NCBI GenBank assembly: GCA_045837725.1
Contig: JBEWZL010000260.1
Coordinates: 434,001 to 498,000 of the forward strand
DNA from: Vermamoeba vermiformis
Lineage: Eukaryota > Tubulinea > Echinamoebida
Length of the DNA stretch: 64,000 nucleotides
Reading direction: 5' to 3'
Shown: positions 23,858 through 36,379 of the stretch, one piece after another
Layout: each line of letters opens with the position of its first letter
How positions within the stretch are numbered: position 1 is the stretch's first letter
Notes under the pieces: model-generated
What the model saw: only the letters and a program-made list of their open reading frames with translations
Told to the model about the DNA's origin: nothing
Database searches by the model: none
Made by a program: the position numbers and the translations under genes

Positions 23858-25260
23858 TTAATCATTTTTGACCTCGCTCGCACCCTGATCCTCTTGCTGA
23901 GCCGACTTCATCTTTTCACCCTGACTACTTACAGTCGAGCCGAAATGAAGCTTTGCTTGCTTTGTTTTGCGAGGCACCTCTTGTTCACGCGATTCTTTGA
24001 GGGCCTTTTCTTTCCATTGCTCGTACTCGTCTCTCTTTCGTTTCTTACGCTCGATACGAGTAACAGGTGCCTAACAAGTGTTAATACACTATACATACAA
24101 TGTATTGAATCTTACCTCTTGACCCTCCTCTACATCAACGTCAAAAGTGTCATCCAGCTCTTTCTTGAACAGATCTTCGTTGACAATTGACTTCTGTTCA
24201 AGCAGATCGTTGACTGTGATGGTAGGTTGTTTCTTTCTTCCCTTGACGTTATGATCCTTGTTTTCTTTATCCTCATCGAGACTGAGTTCAGAGGCCGTTG
24301 ATTTTTCTTTGTCAACCTTCGTGTCTGCCTTGGCCTCATCCTTCGTCTCGCTTTTCTTCGTCTCTTTAGCTTTCTTGGCCGTCTCTTGTGCCAACCGCTC
24401 GGCATTATCCTCCGCCCGAATAGGCGCAAATATAAGCTCGTCCATCGAGGCGTAGATCTATAATTTGTTTAGAAGAGAAAGAAACTTTACGGCGGCTTTG
24501 CTTACCGAATCAAAATCAGGATATGTAACACCAGCGTATTCTAACAACTTCTTTTTGTCGATTTTCTTCTTCTTATACTCAGCTGTCAAAAAGAAGGCCA
24601 CAATGGGAAAGACGTTTCGATCGAAGCGAACATCCGCTCGACGATTCTCTGGCAGACCTTTAACAAACAACTCCTTGTACCTGATGCGACGTTAGATAAA
24701 TTCATAACCAGTTATGTTCGTACTTCTCAAGTACTCTCTTTGACGACTTGGCGAGCTCGGGACATCCGAACTTGATGCACAACTCTTCGAAAGGGATTGG
24801 AGGACTATTGGCCAATTAGTATTGCAAATACCACACCGATAGATAGATACTTACGATATCTCCAAAATACTCGAAACGGTGCTGTACGTGTCTGTATACG
24901 TTTGAGATGAGACGCCACAAGCTCTTAATGCCTTATCAAGATCAAAAGGCTCTCCATTTCTATTAAAACGCATGTAAATATTAAATTTAAATTAATCGAT
25001 CGAATATTAGAGTCAGTGAAGACTCTGCTTACAATTTACAAGCAAGATGCAGACAGGCAGTGTATTTACAATTATTTCCCTTTACTGGCATTAGTGCGCG
25101 ATATAAAAATATCATATTTGTCGATACATACGCCACGAAGTCCTCCAGCGGCCCGCAGATCAAGCAAGCGCATCAGCTCTTCAGTTTTCCGCTTTATTTT
25201 GGCGCTCTTTATTTCCAATGCATCGTACATCGGCTGTATAACAATGCGTTGAGAGTTCAT
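23858..25260 (-). CDS. ORC6: origin recognition complex subunit 6
   Basis: Exons from ATG 25260. An N-terminal helical part (EELMRLLDLRAAGG, then FDLDKALRACGVSSQTY) and a central part (FEELCIKFGCPELAKSS, FVKGLPENRRADVRFDRNVF, FFLTAEYKKKKIDKKKLLEY) form the two TFIIB-like cyclin folds of Orc6. The phrase RFDRNVFPIVAFFL with the Lys-rich strand after it is the classic signature. The C-terminal third is charged and disordered (KKAKETKKSETKDEAKADTK, then PVTRIERKKRKRDEYEQWKE), ending TAA at 23858. Orc6 joins Orc1-5 in loading the MCM helicase at replication origins. This copy is longer than animal Orc6 because of the charged tail. It meets TatD tail-to-tail with only about 40 bases between. Confidence 0.85.
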
Positions 25261-25343
25261 TTTATTGGCACCCTATAAGCACGCCAATGAATGATAAAAA
25301 AATGAGGCAAAAAATTTGAATATGGCAACGGTAACTTTGGCGG

Positions 25344-26282
25344 TCAAAATTTGCTCGTCTGTCTGAAACGCTGTATTTTCGGTCTTTTGCCAATACGCTC
25401 GTGATAGAACTGCAATGCAGGATAGTCCAGGAACATTGTTGGTATCTCTCGGTCAATGGAGTCGAGGACGGAGAAGAGGAAGAGATCGACGAAGGTAATC
25501 TGAACGAACAACTGTTATCTTCAATTCTATGCTTCAATTAGATTATTACCTTCTGTCCTACTAAGAACGGGAACTCTTTCTTCGATAGATGCTCCAATAT
25601 GTCGTTCAAGAGAGGCTTCATTTCCTTTTTGTAAAATTGCAACCTCATCTCTTCAATTTTGCTGCTCTGACGTTCCACCTACAATTATGATCGAGCCGCG
25701 GTTAATTCAGCGTTATTCATATGGTAATTATCACAATATTATCGCAATTTTACCTCTGAGTACTTCATGAACTCCGCATTCCACAACGTTTGCTGGATGA
25801 GCTCGCACTGCTCAGCCCACATGTCACATTCGGCTCTTTCAATCGTATCATAACCATATAGGCCTATTAGTCTACATTAGTGTCATTTGTAAGCTATCAG
25901 CATGCTGGGTAAGCTCACGTACCGGCTTTGTCTGCCAAGTAGCGAAGGATCGCGTTTGCGTGGAATAGTACTAGCGAGCCTTCCTCTATATAGTAAAATA
26001 GATTATTAACTATTGATTGCTAGAGCAGGGACATACCTAGCATCGGTAGAGTCTTCAAGAGCATCTGCTTCTTGAGAACGCGAAACTCAGCGCCACTGAC
26101 GTTCTTCTCGACATAGTTCAAGCCTGATTCGGCGAGAACTAGACGAATTTTATCGCAGGTTCCTAAGGACGATAATATTAGTCTATATTGAAGAGAATGA
26201 AGCTGAAGAAAGCTCTGGAGTTATGTTAACCAGTACCTCGCGCTGGGAAGTAAGTCAATGTAATCGGTGCAGCCACGTTCAT
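25344..26282 (-). CDS. glutathione S-transferase, sigma-like
   Basis: ATG at 26282 begins MNVAAPITLTYFPARG, where the Tyr before Phe is the expected catalytic Tyr of the Y-type GSTs and YFxxRG is typical. The thioredoxin-like domain continues CDKIRLVLAESGLNYVEKNV and LKTLPMLEGSLVLFHANAIL, which carries the cis-Pro and the usual glutathione contact site, then RYLADKAGLIGLYG. The C-terminal helical domain includes ITFVDLFLFSVLD and ALQFYHERIGKRPKIQRF, both standard. Seven exons, about 210 residues. GSTs of this class conjugate glutathione or isomerise prostaglandin-like substrates; the substrate here is open. It shares a 207-base divergent promoter with the acid phosphatase at 26490. Confidence 0.85.
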
Positions 26283-26489
26283 TGTTAAGTCTTGCTTGTA
26301 TTGCTAGCAGTACGAGGAGAAATGACGAATCGATCGTCGCAATTCCAGTACACGAGTTGTTTGTGTCACGTGACTTTCTTTGCCGTTCAGTGAAAAGTGA
26401 CTTGCCGTCCCCTATCTGTTGCAAAAAGCCCGTTCAGAATCTTTCTTTGTTGAACAAAGTACAAGAGCACTTGCACTGTATTAGCAGCA

Positions 26490-28279
26490 ATGAAACACCT
26501 CGCTGTGCTTGCTGGATTTGCGATCCTTGCTTTGGGTTTTTTGACAGTTCAAGGACAGGTAAATAATCGACATCAATACCATTGCATTACTTAAGCTACT
26601 GCAAATTATTAACGGGTGTTGCTAAAATTACTACGAATTTTCTAACAATCAACCGAAGATCCATTTTATTTAATCGATTATTGTTAAATTAATTAAATTT
26701 TATTAGAGTAAATTCCCTCCAAATTTTATTCCACCATATTGTGGAAGTACTAAGGGTTGGGGACCTGTTCCTGCCCCTTCGTGGTCCAATCCAGCCAACG
26801 CTCCAACCTTGAAGCTCGTTCAAAGTAAGGCACGATAAAGCTCTGTTCAAGTTTATTAAGTAATTAACGATTATTAGCCGTTATCCGTCACGGCGATCGC
26901 GCACCTGTCAGTTATGCTCCGTGCTGGAACAACGAGGACGAATGGAAGTGCAGCCTTTATTCTCAAGTACGTATAACAAGCCAATGACTATCAAGAAAGT
27001 CTAAAATTATTTGTAGGAACATCCTGGATATGACAAGGATCAAAAGACTGTTCACCACGTGTTCAGCAAGCGTTATCGCAAGGACCACAACTATCACCCT
27101 GGTGACTGCTCTGTAGGTCAATTGACGAACACTGGTTACTTGCAAGAGCTTGCTAACGGTAAGTATAAGCACCTGCAAATATAGCAATACATTAATCGGT
27201 TGCACAAAGGCAAAACCTTGCGCTCGTACTACGTGGATCAAGCAGGATTTTTGCCACACAACTTCGAGACTGCTTCAGTTTATGTCCATTCTGATGACAT
27301 TTCGAGAACTTTCACATCAGCTGAGGTACTAAATTCGAAATAGAATGATGACAAGTCAAGATCTAACGCGTGCAGGCCTTTATGCTTGCTCTCTATCCTT
27401 CCGACACTAAAGGCAGTCGAATTGTCGATATTTGGACTGAAGACGGTGGCTTCGAATACTTTTATGGCAATTACGCCTTGTGCCCTCTTTTGCAACAATA
27501 CGAATCGGTAAAAATACATGGTGTGACACGCGCGCTTGGACTAAAATATCTATTTTTTAGGCCTTCTTTAAGTCATCTAAATGGCTTGAACATGTTAAGA
27601 AGGTCCGTCAACCTTTGTTGAATGACCTCGCCAAGGCAATGAACGTCAGTGCGTCTTCGATTGACCTCGACGATTTGTACGATTGCTTGCAAGCCTCGTT
27701 GTGTCACTCGCACTCTATTCCTAGCGGCATCACTTTTGACTTGTACAACCGCGTTGTTGCCGAGGCTACTTATGCTGAACACCAGCTGTACAACTACCCT
27801 GATCCTGTCAGCTACGGTCAAGCATGCATGGGGTAGGTCACTTTTTAGGCAGTGGATCTGGCCACGGTGACTAATCTCGGCTCAGTTTCTTGTTTGCTGA
27901 CATCTATCAACACATGCTCGATTCAATCTCGAGTGCCAACCAGCTCAAGTTCGTCCTGTACTCGGGCCACGATACGACGATCATGCCTTTGTTGAACGCC
28001 TTGCAGGCCTGGGACGGTGTTTGGGCTCCTTACGCTTCATACCTCACCTTCGAGCTCTATCAAGGTACTATACAATGGCGTGGTTATAAAGGATCGATCT
28101 AATTATTGTTCGTAGATAACGCAGGTCAAAACTACGTGCGTCTAGTCCACAACTCGAAGGAAGTTATTTTGCCTGGTTGTGGTCAAGCGATCTGCAGTTG
28201 GGCTCAGTTCACTTCAGTTATTCAGCCTTTGCGTATTACCAACCCTGCTGCTCAGTGCAAGACTCACTCGATGTTCTAA
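26490..28279 (+). CDS. secreted histidine acid phosphatase
   Basis: Starts with a signal peptide (MKHLAVLAGFAILALGFL). The active site is TVIRHGDRAPVSYAP, the RHGxRxP motif whose His is phosphorylated during catalysis, and the proton donor motif SGHDTTIMPLLNAL lies near the C-terminus. Between are six or more Cys residues that could form disulphides (YCGSTKGWG, PCWNNEDEWKC, GDCSVGQLTNTGYL) and a helical cap domain. It ends CKTHSMF with TAA at 28277-28279 and no C-terminal anchor, so secretion or lysosomal targeting is likely, as for lysosomal and prostatic-type acid phosphatases. Eight exons with 45-150 nt introns. Full length, about 450 residues. Confidence 0.92.
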
Positions 28280-28536
28280 TGTCAATTTAAATTATTTCGC
28301 TTTGTTTTTATCTTTGTTATTAGCAGTAACACCATTACCGATTATTGTTCGTTTTATTAATAAAAGTACGAAGTAAGTTGTTATTACCAAAAGCATTAAT
28401 TGTGGAGCTAGATCGGATCGTCTTCTAGAAGATCCTTTCAGAAAAAAAGAAAAAATAAATAATTAAATTTATCCGACCATCTCATACAAATACGACTACT
28501 TACACTATAAATTAATATCTGTCTAATTTCTATCAG

Positions 28537-28932
28537 ATGAACCAACGACTTGGCCAAATTGCGCTTCTGGTTGATGATTACGACAAGGCTTTGGAGTTCT
28601 ATACCAAGAAATTGAATTTTAAATTGATTGAAGACACTCCTTTGAGCGACACTAAGAGATGGGTTGTCGTCGAACCTTCTGGTGGCGAATCCGGTGCTCG
28701 TTTATTGTTGGCCAAGGCAGATTCTGATGAACAACGCAGTCGTATTGGCAATCAGACTGGCGGTAGAGTATTTTTGTTCTTGTACACGACGAATTGCTTG
28801 AAGGATCACGAGCATCTGGTCTCACAAGGAATCAAAATCGTTCGTGGCCCCGATGTTACTCCGTACGGCACTGTATTAGTATTTGAAGACCTGTACGGCA
28901 ATCAATGGGATCTGATCGAGCGAAAAAAATAA
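28537..28932 (+). CDS. VOC (glyoxalase/bleomycin resistance-type) protein
   Basis: Single-exon gene of 131 codons. It begins MNQRLGQIALLVDDYDKALE, the usual first beta-alpha unit of the vicinal oxygen chelate fold, goes on to WVVVEPSGGESGARLLLAKA and ends VFEDLYGNQWDLIERKK, where the Glu of the last strand is a standard metal ligand. Members include glyoxalase I, dioxygenases and bleomycin-binding proteins; the reaction here cannot be told. It is the only intact gene in the window with no intron, and its closest look-alikes by pattern are bacterial, so transfer from bacteria is possible but unproven. The codon use does not look different from its neighbours. Confidence 0.85.
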   Translation: MNQRLGQIALLVDDYDKALEFYTKKLNFKLIEDTPLSDTKRWVVVEPSGGESGARLLLAKADSDEQRSRIGNQTGGRVFLFLYTTNCLKDHEHLVSQGIKIVRGPDVTPYGTVLVFEDLYGNQWDLIERKK

Positions 28933-29028
28933 AAAGAATGCATTTTTGCAGTTTTCGAACAAAAAACGGTTTTTTTACCTTTTTTTACTTATTTTTACCT
29001 GGTCTGAACAACGCACCACAAACTACTA

Positions 29029-30150
29029 TGGAAAAAAACAACCAATCTGATCTTAGCTTCTTAGCCAAGGACGATCCAATGCCGACAGTTCTTACAGTTA
29101 AAGAAGAGATGTTACACGACTTCATGCGTGTTGGCATTGACCAAAAAATCGCAGACAGTTTTTTAACTTCTTGCGAATCAGTTCTACAGCGCGACTCTGA
29201 ATTGGATTCAGCACTTCATCTGCGAAAGGCACAACCACATTCAAGACCCGGAGATATTAGCAGACGCAGGAAAGTACATGGCGGCTCTTGGTTTCAAGGA
29301 TTTTCCGCCAGTCGACCCATTCGTGTCTAAAAGAGAGTCGTTGCTCAACTTCGCCCTGCAACACGTGTATGAGTCCTTGCTAGTGGTGGAAGGTCCACTA
29401 CTAGGTGCTGAGTTGTCGCTAAACAACTGGCATCTCGTCAACGCGAATGCTAACACAGAAGGCGCTGAGCCCAATTTCGTGGCCGTATTCATTACAGACG
29501 AACCAAACAAAATATGGGAGAACAACGTGACGGAAAAGATTACGGCATTGCAACGCTTAAATGGCACTAAAGAGTTTTGGTACCATGGAACTAGTCTAGT
29601 CAGTGCAACAGCTATTGTTGAGAGCGGGATTGACCGAACTGCTTGTAGAACGCGAACAGATTTCAGTCGAGATCCAGCTTTTTACCTCAATTTTTTATTG
29701 CGCGGCGAATTTGGAGCAGTACATTGGTGCCGTTCAAACTATTGGAGTCGAGCAAAGAGTAGTGCTATATTAATTTATGCACTGCCACCTGAGTGGTGTA
29801 CTCATCGTCACGACCATGACGTGCTAGATGCTGAGAGAGGCGACGAGTGGATGAACTTTGTAAATTATTGCCGTTGGCCAAAGAAAATGATTGCAAAACA
29901 AGCGGTGAGCACGTTGAAATTTGCTGTCAGTCGCATTAACGTTACTATTTAGCCTGCAAATGCTGCTCTGTCTACCGTGGAAGGGCAAATGTGCGGGAAT
30001 GCCGATGCAGTATCTAGCAGCCATGTCGGGGCACATTCGCTGCCTGGCTCTTGGCAACTTGCCTTACGTGATGATAACGCTTGCTCTTTCTTTGATAAGC
30101 ACTTGGTTGGTGCTATTGTGTTTAGGGTCCATAAAAGCGGAGGAGAATAA
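29029..30150 (+). CDS. putative ADP-ribosyltransferase-fold protein, DUF3990-like
   Basis: The core reads FWYHGTSLVSATAIVESGID, then DFSRDPAFYLNF and GDEWMNFVNYCRWP. Histidine in YHGTS, Tyr in FYL and Glu in DEWMNFV fit the H-Y-E triad of DUF3990-type ADP-ribosyltransferase folds, which place NAD in the same pocket. A clean 48-nt intron (29905-29952) joins the core to a last exon with SWQLALRDDNACSFFDKHLV and ends at TAA 30148. The 5' part (MEKNNQSDLSFLAKDD onward) is in a different frame from the core, and I could not settle the junction, so the start is uncertain. The family assignment is by pattern, not search; activity is unproven. It would modify proteins or nucleic acids using NAD. Confidence 0.55.
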
Positions 30151-30358
30151 GAATCACCTTTGCAGAGAACTCATTTAGTCTTCTCCTTGCCTTCGAACGG
30201 AACTCTTTTTTGCACTTTGAAGTATCATGGAATTTGTTGCGACGAAGAAGAGTTGAGTATTCGCAAATAGAAGGTGCACACTGGTTGCGGGTGTATAATT
30301 AGTTTAACGAGACAATTCACACAAGGAAAGCTGATTTGTTTTAAACGTTCGGAAGGAC

Positions 30359-33300
30359 CTAAAATTTGTAAGAACTTTTTGCCGACTTGGCTTTCTTCTT
30401 TGGTGACCGTGACTTCTGTTTCTTGTAATTGTCTTCATGCTCGATCTTGACTAGATGCACCAACGATCGATCGAGTTCAAGGAGATTGGGAATGATATCC
30501 ACTGCTGATTGGTCTGAGTGGTTTTTCACATCCACACGTGCTCCAGCTGAATATGAATCGAAAGGATCAAATTAGACATGTTTCACACAGCAAGAGTGAC
30601 GTACCATCGAGCAGTTTGAACAAGATGAAGCTGAACAAGTGCGCGTCATGCATTGATTGACGATCCCACCCTCCGAGATGGAAGAAGAAGCACGCGTAGT
30701 GAAGTGCTGTGTTGCCGTGGTTGTCTTGCGCGTTCAAATCAACTGCAGAAATGACGTGATATTAGCTATGGGCTATTTGATCTGTAACTCACCTTTGAGG
30801 GCCAAAAAGGCATCAATGATTTTAACCCACTCAGTAGGCACAGGCATATGAGGATAAACGGTACGAGTAAATAACTATTAAGCATAAATTAGTGTCCTAA
30901 TAAGAGGTACTCCACGTACTTTCTCGATGTAGTGCATCAAAGGAGTCTGACCGTTGACTTTTTCGATTCAATGAACTCGGGTCACTTTCAGCGATCTTGC
31001 CGAGCATGACAGCGTCCAGAGCATCGTGCTCAATTGCGGTATGAAGAAGAGACGACACTGACTCCACTGTAGGACTTGCGAATTTGAGGCCTGGTAGAAT
31101 GATTGAGAGTTTGATAACATAAAAGTGTTACATGTCAAAAGTGTCATTACCTCGGATCTGATACAAAGCTGATTTTATGCAACCTGACAAGGGTGGCCGA
31201 TGATCCTTGTGTTGCATCAAGTACTCTAGCCCTGTTTTGCCGTGTTCATCTTCGTTAGCGAGACTGTCCACTATCTGCGGCATCGCTAAAATCTTCAAGA
31301 GGTACTCGTCTGCTTCCTCGATGCGGAATGTAGGGCTACAAGTAGATATTAAAACCAAAAGTACTACTATAAGGGACATACCTGAAATAAGTGCGCTTGG
31401 CGTAACTGGAAGAAAAAGTATTAGCACGCAAATGTGATAAAGCGGAAAACTTTTAGCACGTACATGTGGAAGGGCGTGGTTCCAAACTTGTTCGGCACAG
31501 ACCACAAGTCGTTAAGTGCCGAGGGAAACATGTCACTTTTGTCGAGGAACTGTTTGACATAATCGACGGACCACACAAGCGCGTGCAAGCAGTTGTTGCC
31601 GAATTGGTCTTTGACTGACAGGTCCGTGGGCACTGGACAGTAACTTGGGTCATTTGAAGCTCTGAAGAAAAGGCAATTAGATTTCAAGAGTAATACTCTA
31701 TTCGACAGCTACTTGCTTTTTTGACTTGGTGTGTGCACTAGTGTCATTAGTGAGCCATGAAGGTATTCTCGTTTCAATTATTTCGAGCTGGTTTCTGTGG
31801 ACGAGTTAAAAAACAAGAGAATGAAGTGTCAATGTTGACAACGTACTTTGCAGGCCCCAGCGCGAGTGTCGAGGGAGCTGAGGGAGACTCGCAGGACAAC
31901 GTGTTGTAGGACTTGATGTAGCGATGGTACGGCGAGGTCGGAGTCAGGGCAGCAAGCATGACAGTCATGGCTGACGAATGAATGTTAAACAGACGTGTCC
32001 AACAGCAACACAAGGTAACTCACCCGTCAATTTCAGCGTGTGACTCACTGCATTGGTGTCCGCTCCGTGCTCGACCAATGATTGCATCATGTATTCTTGC
32101 AAGCCAAAAGCAGCGTAGTGCAGAGGAGTAAAGCCGTGTGCGTCACTAAAATGACAGTTTGTCAATGCGAATGGTGTTAAAGTGGTACCTACCGGCAGTT
32201 GACATTCAAATCTGGTAACTTTTGGAGCAACAATTGGAGTAGCTCGTCGTGTGTGGAGATGCATACGTAGTGCAAGAGCGAGCGCGACATGTACTGTATT
32301 GTATCAGAGGTGGGTTTAGATGGCAGACAAATGCGTACCTTGTCAGTGATTGTGACGTCAATGTCGAGTGACAATAAGTGCGTCCACATGTTTTGGTCAT
32401 CCTCACTAGGCCACCTGATTGATAAGACAAAGCCCGCGACAGGCGTGATGCCGAGCTTGTCTTGTGCATTGATGTTCGCACCGTGCGACAGAAGCACTTG
32501 CACCGTGTCATACTTGTGCAAGTACAGTGCGGCGTGGAGTGGTGTCCAGCCATTCAAGTCCTGACGGAGTGCAAATAGATCAGTGTCTGCAAAGATGGAG
32601 CGTATTCAAAACAACACAATAGACTCACAGGTTCGTTGACATGTGCGCCACACTTGAGGAGTGCTGTCACTGTGGTTGCATCGTCTGTTGGATCTTCGCA
32701 CACGAGTAGCAGTGGTGTCTGGCCCTTGGTGCTCTTGGCATTGACATCGAGATTGAGCTCTTTGATGAGTTGTTCGAGCGATATTGAGTTGGCAGACATG
32801 GGCCGTTCATCCGTGGTAGATCGATTGTTCTCTTTGACACCAAATCCAACAGTAGCTTTTCTGGGACTGATCTGGTGATTTCCTAGAGCTGCTAGTCTTT
32901 GCAACTGAAGTAGATGAGCTTGAAAAGGAAAACGAGACTTTTGAAGGGGCGGCCTTCGGAGAGCCAAAGGAAAAATCGGATTGCGCAGCTTTCGGGGAGG
33001 AGCCAAAAGAAAACGCGGATTTTGCAGGAGCGTCGACTTTCGCGGAGCCAATGTTTTTTCTTTTGGGCGGTGGTGACGATTTTTTGCTAGCCTTCTTTAC
33101 GGGAGTGCTTGACAGGGGTAAGCCGCAGATGTAATGAACGAGACTGTAGCCGTTGGCATCAAGATCTTTCGGCTGATGTTCGAGATAGCCACGCCTGTAA
33201 TTGCATGTCATTTTCAGTACTCAAAGGCCAATAAGTACCATCGGACTTACACTAGCGGAAACAGATTTTGTTTGAATTCTGAAATTGCATCACCAATGGG

Positions 33301-35440
33301 GCCACGTCTAAGAGTTAATAATATAAGCATATATATATCACTCTATAACAATCAGAGTTAGGGCCCACTTACTGGTCAGGCAAGCTGTGTTTGACAGCGC
33401 GAAGTACAGTGCTCAGATACAACTTGTTCACATCGAATACACCGCTCTCAATCACGTCTTTCCACTGCAAATACAGAACAAGACATTGTTAGTGATAACT
33501 CTCTCATAAGATCTGAGCGATTGTTGTTGCTTACCCAGTGATGGTTCCAAGTGACCAAACAATCCAAAGCATCCGCGCTCCATTTGGCACCTTGAGCAAC
33601 GAGCAAGAGAGCTGTTTGGAGGTAGCGATGTTCAATAGCGACCTGTCAAGTATACTTTTAGTTCTTTCAAATGACTTACGCATAGTGTTAAACTTACGTC
33701 GAGCAGGGTTGTTTCGCCGCCGAGTTCGAGAACCAAGTTCGCACTAAGACCCTTTGCTAGAATCGCTTGCATTATCTCGGCCATGTCTATAATAATATTA
33801 AGATGTATTCGTCAATCAACTCTTATATCGTGCATTAATTACCTTCATCAGTTATATTCTCAGAGTCGAACAAATGAGCCACTGCAGTCCGGCCATTTAC
33901 CGGCTTCAACGGATCCGCACCTCGTTCCAGCAGCAAAAGACACGATTCTTTTGTGATCATGTACTGTGCAAAGGACGACATGTTCTCGTGGGCCATATTC
34001 GGATCAGCTCCGAGGTCAAGTATTTTTCGAACAAGCTCTACGTTCTCAATTACGCTTGATAAAGGACAATTCTGCCATTACATTAGCGTCGGCAAGACAT
34101 GCGCAATTAGCTTTGAATACTCACTGGAACTGCGTTGAAGCTAAGAGGCAGCACAAACAAGTCAGCAGTGAACGGATTGCTCGCGTCGTCCAGAGTGTTG
34201 CAGTTGACGTCGAGTTTGAGCTCGTTGAACAAGTATTCTAGTAGCTCCAAGTCTAATTCTCTTGACACGAAGTACTGCGCGTAGTTGGTCAGTTTGAGTG
34301 CCGGTCCGATTTGTTTCACAGTGGCCAAGTCACTCAAGTGCAGAAGATTGCTGGACACGACGAGCGTGTTTCCGTATTGCTGGCAGATCGGCGTAGCAGG
34401 CTGTTGACCAAAGCCAAAGCTAAAAGTTCCTTTGGACGGAGTTTCATTGCGATACAAAAACAGCGTTTGAAGGCGAGGTACGTGACTAATAACGAGCTCT
34501 GGAATGTTTGTTGTAGGCTGGCCAAAGCTGAACTTTTTTGTCCGTATCATTTCCTCCGCAACACTCAGGCGCTTGAGTTTTTGGAGGGGCTCGAGAATCC
34601 TCGCCAAACCCTCTTCTGCCATGAGATAGCGGTGCAGGTAAAGCTCTTCGAGATTAGGTGCTCCCTGGATATTATTAGGCACAAGTTGTTTAAAAGACAC
34701 GATGTGAAAGTACCTGCAAGATGCGTGCAAAAACTGAGCTTTCGAACAGCTCTGCGGAGGCTGTCTCATGATGGAAGGAGGTGCAACTGAAGTTTAAATA
34801 CACCAAGTTGGACCAGTTAGGAGTTGTGAAACCCGTATTCCATTTCGCAGACCCCTTCAATAACGGCAATGAGTTTCCCCACGAGTAGTAGGCTACCGTG
34901 AACCGCAAGTAGCGCAACTGAGTGAGAGAAAAAAGAGCCTGAAAGATCCCTTCCCAATCATTGGCAAATGCGACTTCAATGTTGACTTTCGACGTTAGAG
35001 TGCAATATTTAGAAGCGAATCTACTAAACGAATCATCTGCAGAGCCTGTTGTTGGTTCATCCAGAAGCTTGACATCCAATCTGAGCCAACAAAGGGGATT
35101 CGAAAGTGTTGATTGCCAACGCTTGCATACCTTATAAAAATAGCCAATATTAATTGCTAATATTGCGCTAGAGCAGCATTAGGTTGGGACCAATTACTTT
35201 AAATATTTTTAGTAATTTCCACGAAGAGACGTGCATAATGAATCTCTTAAATCTCATTTAAATTATCTTTTTTAAGTATCAAAATGCAGGATTGATCTCC
35301 CCGTCATATATTTCTGGTGGATCTGTTCTTTTGACACTTACTCTAAACAATCTCGCTCGCAAGCGACAATCAAGGCTCGTAAATATTCTTATCCAAATAT
35401 CGTCGATTAAGTCGACATTTTGCTGCATTGTAGGCTCCAT
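30359..35440 (-). CDS. F-box, LRR and ankyrin-repeat protein with FSFG motifs
   Basis: ATG at 35440 starts MEPTMQQNVDLIDDIWIRIF; with the next exon (VCKRWQSTLSNPLCWLRLDV) this is a clear F-box. A leucine-rich part follows (LFSLTQLRYLRFTVAYYSWG, NLEELYLHRYLMAEEGLARI). FG-containing linkers appear twice: FSFGQPTT and FSFGFGQQP near 34400-34540, and FSFGSSP, FSFGSPK and VSFSFSSSS near 32940-33030. Between and after are at least ten ankyrin repeats, such as NGWTPLHAALYLHKYDTVQV and GFTPLHYAAFGLQEYMMQSL. A basic tail (KSRSPKKKAKSAKSS) ends at TAG 30359. About twenty exons. The F-box suggests an SCF adaptor; FG motifs suggest contact with nuclear transport factors. One frame step near 32880-32940 is unresolved (very short intron or base error). 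Confidence 0.8.
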
Positions 35441-36379
35441 TGGCAAAAGAAAGACAGGTTCAAAAGTAAAATCGCAGGAATCTTTGTTGTTCTTGGAATC
35501 ACCACGGAAAACACAAGCAAATGGCCTACGATCTTTGGAGCATCGAATCTAATTATTGTTTCAAATGATTTCGTCGTCTACACCGTTCCTTGATCGAGGA
35601 TGCAGATCTTGGACCTAACCGGCTGTTGGCTTAAGCCAACCTTCTTTGCGAGTAATATTCAATTCTACTAGTGAGTGGGGCACACAATGGAATAATTATC
35701 TCGTCACCTAAGCCTGCGCCTAACAAAAAGCTTATGTGAATTAATTGTCCACAGCAGCCATAAAAATAGGACGTTACGAGATCTTACGAGGTGCGTAAAT
35801 GTGTATAATTATTATGGCAGTATTGCAATTTTTTGGAATTTAGTTTCAGGAGCAACATCCACGATTGATCGAACTGTGTGTGATTCATTTTCGCTCCAAA
35901 TGTCTACGTATCTTCACATCATACTCTAATACTGCTTAGAACCATACTATAATGCACGGGACCTGCTATTTGTTCAATCGGGACATTTTAACTGTCCCAA
36001 TTTAGCACCGCGTTGTTTTCTCGTTGTTGGATTAAAGAGCGATTGATCTTTTGGCTTCTATTCGCCTATTTGTACTAGCCAACGACACTGCAGGTACCTT
36101 GCACTAAAACTGAATAAGATTACAGCCGACTGAAGCACGTGGTCGTCCCAATTTTCGTCCCGTCAATTCCGTGTGGAAACGCCGTTATTTTAAGCAATCG
36201 CTGCGTAAACAAACACTAAGCAGCACTTTTCATACGAACGAGCAAAGCTTCATATCATTCTAGCAATACACCAACCGATTTCAATTTCAGGTACGGATTT
36301 TGAAACGCGTACTAGGCACCGGTTTCATATCAGACGCGATACTATGAGTTCTAATTATTTAAATATAGACTGATAAAGA
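35441..36379. other. divergent intergenic region
   Basis: About 940 bases between two start codons facing apart. An 86-codon frame at 35292-35552 is antisense to the first F-box exon and not a gene. No RNA, repeat or mobile element recognised; both promoters must lie here. Confidence 0.4.

Noticed and set aside
8749-30150. Reassigned TAG as a glutamine codon, prompted by in-frame TAG in copy C and near 29950
   Set aside because: The TAG near 29950 falls at the end of a good 48-nt intron, and TAG ends other genes here (30359, 19958), so the code is standard.
35292-35552. 86-codon plus-strand frame
   Set aside because: It is antisense to the F-box exons of the ankyrin gene.
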